From the IMG/VR virus record IMGVR_UViG_3300036846_001083, positions 1-25,264 of that record: 25,264 bases of DNA, one strand, 5' to 3'. The notes under the pieces were generated by a model that saw only the letters and a program-made list of their open reading frames with translations, ran no database searches and was not told where the DNA came from. This stretch comes from a virus. Of this stretch, positions 22,021 through 25,264 are shown piece after piece; positions within the stretch are counted from its first letter, which is position 1; each line of letters starts with the position of its first letter. The translations under genes and the position numbers were made by a program.

Positions 22021-23259
22021 ATGCCGACCGATCCTCTCTATAACGAAATCGATGCGAGCAATTTGGAGTCAGTGAGAAGGAACGTCGTATTCAACAATTT
22101 ATTTGTTGGCACTCCCTTTCAGGCCAAGCTGCGTCGCGCGGGCGTGTGGGACGAGTTTCTGGGCGGCGCTGGCATGATGGAAGGCGTCCTGTACGGGCGC
22201 ACGCAGGGCGCGGCGGTTAATCCCGGCCAGACCATCACTGTGACCCGCCAGCAAATCAACACCGGCATCAAGTTCCTGCCCAAGGCGTATGCCACATGGT
22301 ATCCGCTGGACGACTGGGAGATGGACGACGGTTCCGGCACCGGCGGGGTCATTAACTCCGGCCCCTCCAAGATCGTGGACGAGTACCAGTTATACATGGA
22401 GAACCTCGTCCTGACCATGAACACCATGCAGGAGATGGACTCCTTCCGCCACGGGCAGGCGGCGTCGGCCACGGTTACGGACAACCGTACCAAAACCATC
22501 AACGGGCTCGATGAGGCGTTGAACAACGGCATCGATCCGTCGGTGTACGGCAATGTCTACAAGTCTTACGGCGGGCAGCAGCGCAACGGCAATGTCGGCG
22601 TGGCGCTGAACTCCACGCCGGTCTACTGCGGCACCCCCTCGGGCGGCACCGGGCAGATCGACTTCGCGGTGCTGATGCAGCTTTGGTCACAGTGCAAGGT
22701 GACCGGCGGCAGTCCTTCGCTGGGCATTACCAACGTGTTCGGCTTCAAGGCCGTGGCCATCGCGCTCGACGCGCAGCGCCGCGACGTTTCCAACACCCGC
22801 CACGATATCAAGTGGGATGGGTTGAACTTCAACGGCGTGGATATCTACGCCGATCCGCTGGCTCCCTCGGCTCAGGCGCAGAACTACATCGCGCTGGGCG
22901 CGGGCGCGGGCGGCGGGCAGGGTAATGCCAGCTTGGTGGACGGCGTGGGACAGAGCACTCAGACGGTGCAGTTCCAGACACCGCAGTTCGTCGGACCCAC
23001 AGGTGCTCCGGTTGCGTTTTCACCGACCGGTTCCGGCCTGCCATCAAACACCACCATCCAACCGGGTGAATACCTCGCCTTCCTTGAGCCGGAGTCATTC
23101 AAGATTCGGCCCACCAACAAGAAGGGCTGGAATTTTGGACTGCGCCGCGCGCCGATGCCCAACAACGTCAGCATCGATGCGCTGTTCATGAGGCTGGGCA
23201 TCAACCTATACAACGTTCAGCCGCGCCACAATTGTTACGCGTTCTCGTTCGCCTCGTAA
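22021..23259 (+). CDS. Major capsid protein
   Basis: A 412-residue protein between the scaffold and decoration-type genes. The N-terminal region starts MPTDPLYNEIDASNLESVRR and is followed by segments rich in Gly, Asn and aromatic residues (GQTITVTRQQINTGIKFLPK; ATWYPLDDWEMDDG; DIKWDGLNFNGVDIYADPLA). Its length and position and the DGLNFNGVDIYAD segment are consistent with an HK97-fold major capsid protein, the shell subunit. AAAGGA precedes the ATG. The fold is inferred, not shown by motif. Confidence 0.75.
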   Translation: MPTDPLYNEIDASNLESVRRNVVFNNLFVGTPFQAKLRRAGVWDEFLGGAGMMEGVLYGRTQGAAVNPGQTITVTRQQINTGIKFLPKAYATWYPLDDWEMDDGSGTGGVINSGPSKIVDEYQLYMENLVLTMNTMQEMDSFRHGQAASATVTDNRTKTINGLDEALNNGIDPSVYGNVYKSYGGQQRNGNVGVALNSTPVYCGTPSGGTGQIDFAVLMQLWSQCKVTGGSPSLGITNVFGFKAVAIALDAQRRDVSNTRHDIKWDGLNFNGVDIYADPLAPSAQAQNYIALGAGAGGGQGNASLVDGVGQSTQTVQFQTPQFVGPTGAPVAFSPTGSGLPSNTTIQPGEYLAFLEPESFKIRPTNKKGWNFGLRRAPMPNNVSIDALFMRLGINLYNVQPRHNCYAFSFAS

Positions 23260-23294
23260 CTGGTTTATCGGTAAAGCTTTCAAGGAGATTGTCC

Positions 23295-24128
23295 ATGCCG
23301 CAGCAACAGATGCTTCCGACTTGGTTGGCGATCAACAACGCCAACTTTCCGACCGCGTCCGGAATTCAGGACTTGCGTACAGGACAAGACTTTCCTGCCG
23401 GTGGACTGAACGCTGGAGACTATTTCGATACGACCGAGCAGGAAGCCAACAATGCGTCGGCGCTGACCGTTGGACTGCTTCACCATGGCCGCTACCGTCT
23501 GGTCAACGTGGATTCAGGCGCTACTGTGGCCAACGTCAAAACCGGCACTATCGGCTATCTGCGCGCTGGCATGTTCGTGCAGGGTGCGGTGGCCACTACG
23601 CCGGGATCAGGCGCGACGGCGGGTGTTTACAGTGTCCCGGTTCCGCTCAACTCAGGGAACGGCAACGGCGCGATCCTATTGATCACTATCGGCGCGACCG
23701 GCGGCATCGCCGCGATCAGCGTGCCGCAGGGCGGGCAGGGCTACACAACCGCGCCGACCATTACCAACGCGCAGATCGCGGCAGTGATCACCGGCCTGAC
23801 GGGCGCGGTGGTGGCGCTGCAGTTGAGTTCTTCGCCTAACCGCGTGACCAGTTCCGATCAGGCCCAAACCTCCAAGACCATGGTGTGCCCGGTAGTGTTC
23901 CTGAACCCCATCACGCCGGGGAACTGGGGCTTCGTGCAGGAGTTGGGTCTGGCCACGGTGCTGGGCAGCGCTGCGGGTACGGCCAACAACTTCGTGAACG
24001 TTGTCCCGGCCAGCGGGCTGGGAGTGGACAGCGCCACATTCGGGCCGCTCACCGTGGGCCAGTCCATCGATGTGCCTATCGCGGGGCTGTTCAAGGCGTA
24101 TCTCAACGGACCGGTGAAACAGGACTAA
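23295..24128 (+). CDS. Decoration- or fibre-type structural protein
   Basis: A 277-residue protein starting MPQQQMLPTWLAINNANFPT after AAGGAGA; earlier in-frame codons fall inside the end of the capsid gene. It is rich in Gly, Ala, Thr and Val with many short strands (TVANVKTGTIGYLRAGMFVQ; ISVPQGGQGYTTAPTITNAQ), like capsid decoration proteins. The GGQGYTTAPTIT segment resembles repeats in phage structural proteins. It has no catalytic motif. The role is inferred from composition and the position directly after the major capsid gene. Confidence 0.55.
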   Translation: MPQQQMLPTWLAINNANFPTASGIQDLRTGQDFPAGGLNAGDYFDTTEQEANNASALTVGLLHHGRYRLVNVDSGATVANVKTGTIGYLRAGMFVQGAVATTPGSGATAGVYSVPVPLNSGNGNGAILLITIGATGGIAAISVPQGGQGYTTAPTITNAQIAAVITGLTGAVVALQLSSSPNRVTSSDQAQTSKTMVCPVVFLNPITPGNWGFVQELGLATVLGSAAGTANNFVNVVPASGLGVDSATFGPLTVGQSIDVPIAGLFKAYLNGPVKQD

Positions 24129-24142
24129 GTGAAGGAGCCGAC

Positions 24143-24502
24143 ATGCAACTGACAATGCTCAAGGGTTACCCGGATTTTGTCGGCAAGCGCGCCACCTTTG
24201 TCGGTTATGGCAACGGCCCCGCTTCTTACGTCCAGTTGGTTCAGGGAGTTGCGCCCGCTGCGGGAACAGGCGGTGATCCGCTTACGTTTCTACTGCCGAA
24301 TTACTACATCGACGCCATCGACAGCGCCGGAGTGCTGACGGTCAGCGGCAAGTACTTCGTGCGGGCAATCTCCAGCGGCGTGGGAGCACGACAGAAATGG
24401 GCGTTGGTGTGGTATGTGACGACAGGTGGCGCGGAGGCGGGCGCAGGAGTAATCCTGTCGGCGGAACAGGTTCAGATCGGCGGCAAATGCGGCCAGTATT
24501 AG
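24143..24502 (+). CDS. Small beta-rich structural protein
   Basis: A 119-residue protein (MQLTMLKGYPDFVGKRATFV) with alternating short strands and Gly/Ala turns (ARQKWALVWYVTTGGAEAGA), likely a small head decoration or completion protein. AAGGAG precedes the ATG. No family was recognised. Confidence 0.55.
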   Translation: MQLTMLKGYPDFVGKRATFVGYGNGPASYVQLVQGVAPAAGTGGDPLTFLLPNYYIDAIDSAGVLTVSGKYFVRAISSGVGARQKWALVWYVTTGGAEAGAGVILSAEQVQIGGKCGQY

Positions 24503-24515
24503 CGCCGCGCACGAG

Positions 24516-24580
24516 GTTCTCTCCCCTCCCGGAGGAACAGCAAACGCCCTTACGGAGAGCGATCTTCGTGGGGGCGTTTG
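24516..24580 (+). other. Two stem-loops between head genes
   Basis: Stem 1: GTTC/CTCC (24516-24524, one bulged T) with GGAGGAAC (24531-24538). Stem 2: CAAACGCCC (24541-24549) with GGGCGTTTG (24572-24580), a 9-bp perfect stem. The architecture is again two hairpins, but sequence and promoter motif differ from the elements at 14.3 and 20.3 kb. No T-run follows, so an mRNA-processing or leader element fits better than a terminator. Confidence 0.4.
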
Positions 24581-24595
24581 AGTCAGGAGATGGTT

Positions 24596-24754
24596 ATGGC
24601 GAAAAAGATGGCGATGGCTGAAGAAGATGAGACGCCCGAGATGGAAGCCAAGGAACATTCCAAGGGCTTCCTGAAGCGCGCCGCTCACGTGGCAGGCAAG
24701 CCGCACCACAAGAAGGCAGGGAAGAAGCACTCCCGTAAACGCGTTTCCAAGTGA
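24596..24754 (+). CDS. Small Lys/His-rich basic protein (52 aa)
   Basis: The product starts MAKKMAMAEEDETPEMEAKE and ends AGKKHSRKRVSK: an acidic patch followed by a Lys/His/Arg-rich tail (KPHHKKAGKKHSRKR). AGGAG lies 6 nt before this ATG; an ATG two codons earlier is too close to it. The tail resembles those of the 20479 and 24764 products. Possibly nucleic-acid binding or a minor head component. Confidence 0.6.
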   Translation: MAKKMAMAEEDETPEMEAKEHSKGFLKRAAHVAGKPHHKKAGKKHSRKRVSK

Positions 24755-24763
24755 GGAGGCGCT

Positions 24764-24997
24764 ATGCCGAGGAACATGCAGCAGTCCAACCCGGATTCCG
24801 GCGTCGATACGGCGCTTTCCAAGGCCAATCAGGCGCAACTGAAATTAAGCCACGAGCGGGGCAAGGCGCAGATCGCCAGCCGCCCGGTATCCATTCAGGA
24901 CAAGACTGGTCGGTGGGTAACGATGCCCCACGCGCAGGCCATGCAGCATGTCAAGGGCGGCAAAAAGAAGAACGCCAGCAAGCGCGTTCCCAAGTGA
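24764..24997 (+). CDS. Small hypothetical protein with basic tail
   Basis: A 77-residue protein (MPRNMQQSNPDSGVDTALSK) with a helical middle and a Lys-rich end, KGGKKKNASKRVPK, similar in form to the tail of the preceding product. GAGGAGGC precedes the ATG, 9 nt after the preceding stop, so the two genes are co-translated. Function unknown. Confidence 0.6.
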   Translation: MPRNMQQSNPDSGVDTALSKANQAQLKLSHERGKAQIASRPVSIQDKTGRWVTMPHAQAMQHVKGGKKKNASKRVPK

Positions 24998-25005
24998 GGT
25001 AAACC

Positions 25006-25164
25006 ATGGCCATAGCAGCGACTCCGCAAAACCGCCCCTACCTGAATTGGGGCAAGGCGAAGTCCGCCATTGTTCCTGCGGCGAGACCGGCGACAGCGCG
25101 GCGCACCGTGCCGACGGCACCGTTTCCGGCTATTCGCTTCTACCTGAAAGCGCTGGCGAAGTAG
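25006..25164 (+). CDS. Small basic hypothetical protein (52 aa)
   Basis: A 52-residue Ala/Pro/Arg-rich protein, MAIAATPQNRPYLNWGKAKS to FPAIRFYLKALAK. GAGGT precedes the ATG, 8 nt after the previous stop. It belongs to the same run of short head-region genes. Function unknown. Confidence 0.5.
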   Translation: MAIAATPQNRPYLNWGKAKSAIVPAARPATARRTVPTAPFPAIRFYLKALAK

Positions 25165-25177
25165 AGGTGCGGCGATC

Positions 25178-25264
25178 ATGTCACTGGACACAATGCGGTC
25201 GGAGCTTCTCGGCATCCCCGGATGCAACTACGGCCTTGTGACCACCAAAATTAACGAGTCCCTC
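25178..25264 (+). CDS. Head-region protein (partial, N-terminus only)
   Basis: The first 29 codons of a gene that leaves the window: MSLDTMRSELLGIPGCNYGL then VTTKINESL. GAGGTG precedes the ATG. The position suggests a head-completion or connector gene, but the fragment is too short to assign. Confidence 0.5.
   Translation, partial: MSLDTMRSELLGIPGCNYGLVTTKINESL

Overview
The window looks like about 25 kb of a high-GC tailed bacteriophage (Caudoviricetes) or prophage, probably environmental. The right half carries the usual head order: a terminase-small-like gene, terminase large subunit, portal, scaffold, major capsid and decoration-type genes. The left half carries many tightly packed small genes with strong ribosome binding sites and ATGA-type overlaps. 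No integrase, lysis or tail gene is visible, and the host cannot be named from the sequence.

Layout. 1-2175 (minus strand): an operon of a MoxR-type AAA+ ATPase, a conserved phage protein and the start of a VWA-like metallopeptidase protein. 2176-3964: a divergent, largely non-coding GC-rich stretch with inverted repeats and DnaA-box-like words. 3965-5033: small zinc-ribbon genes. 5046-7772: the most notable locus, two long arrays of alternating 9-nt repeats with 9-nt variable spacers on an 18-nt step (36-nt double unit). They flank a two-gene cassette: a Nop/IS110-Transposase_20-like protein and an HNH-type zinc protein. This matches the architecture of TIGR-Tas systems (tandem interspaced guide RNAs with Nop-domain Tas proteins), which are RNA-guided, DNA-targeting and often phage-borne. 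The protein alone would probably be annotated as an IS110 transposase. 8045-14285: a long plus-strand series of small genes, including more zinc ribbons, a J-domain protein, a coiled-coil/winged-helix protein, an ASCH-like protein, an XRE regulator and a terminase-small candidate whose start lies inside another gene. 14400-25264: the head module, with an intein carrying a LAGLIDADG endonuclease inside the terminase.

A second unusual signal is a duplicated element ahead of the terminase gene (14282-14398) and ahead of the small basic head-region genes (20325-20445). Each copy has a TTGACG promoter-like motif, then two hairpins whose stems differ by compensatory changes, then a T-rich tract. 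It could be a small-RNA gene, an attenuator or an antitermination site.

How it may work together (inference): the terminase packages DNA through the portal into a capsid assembled on the scaffold. The arrays would supply dual-spacer guide RNAs to the Nop-domain protein. That protein has no visible nuclease of its own, so the adjacent HNH protein is a candidate partner nuclease. Targets cannot be determined from this window.
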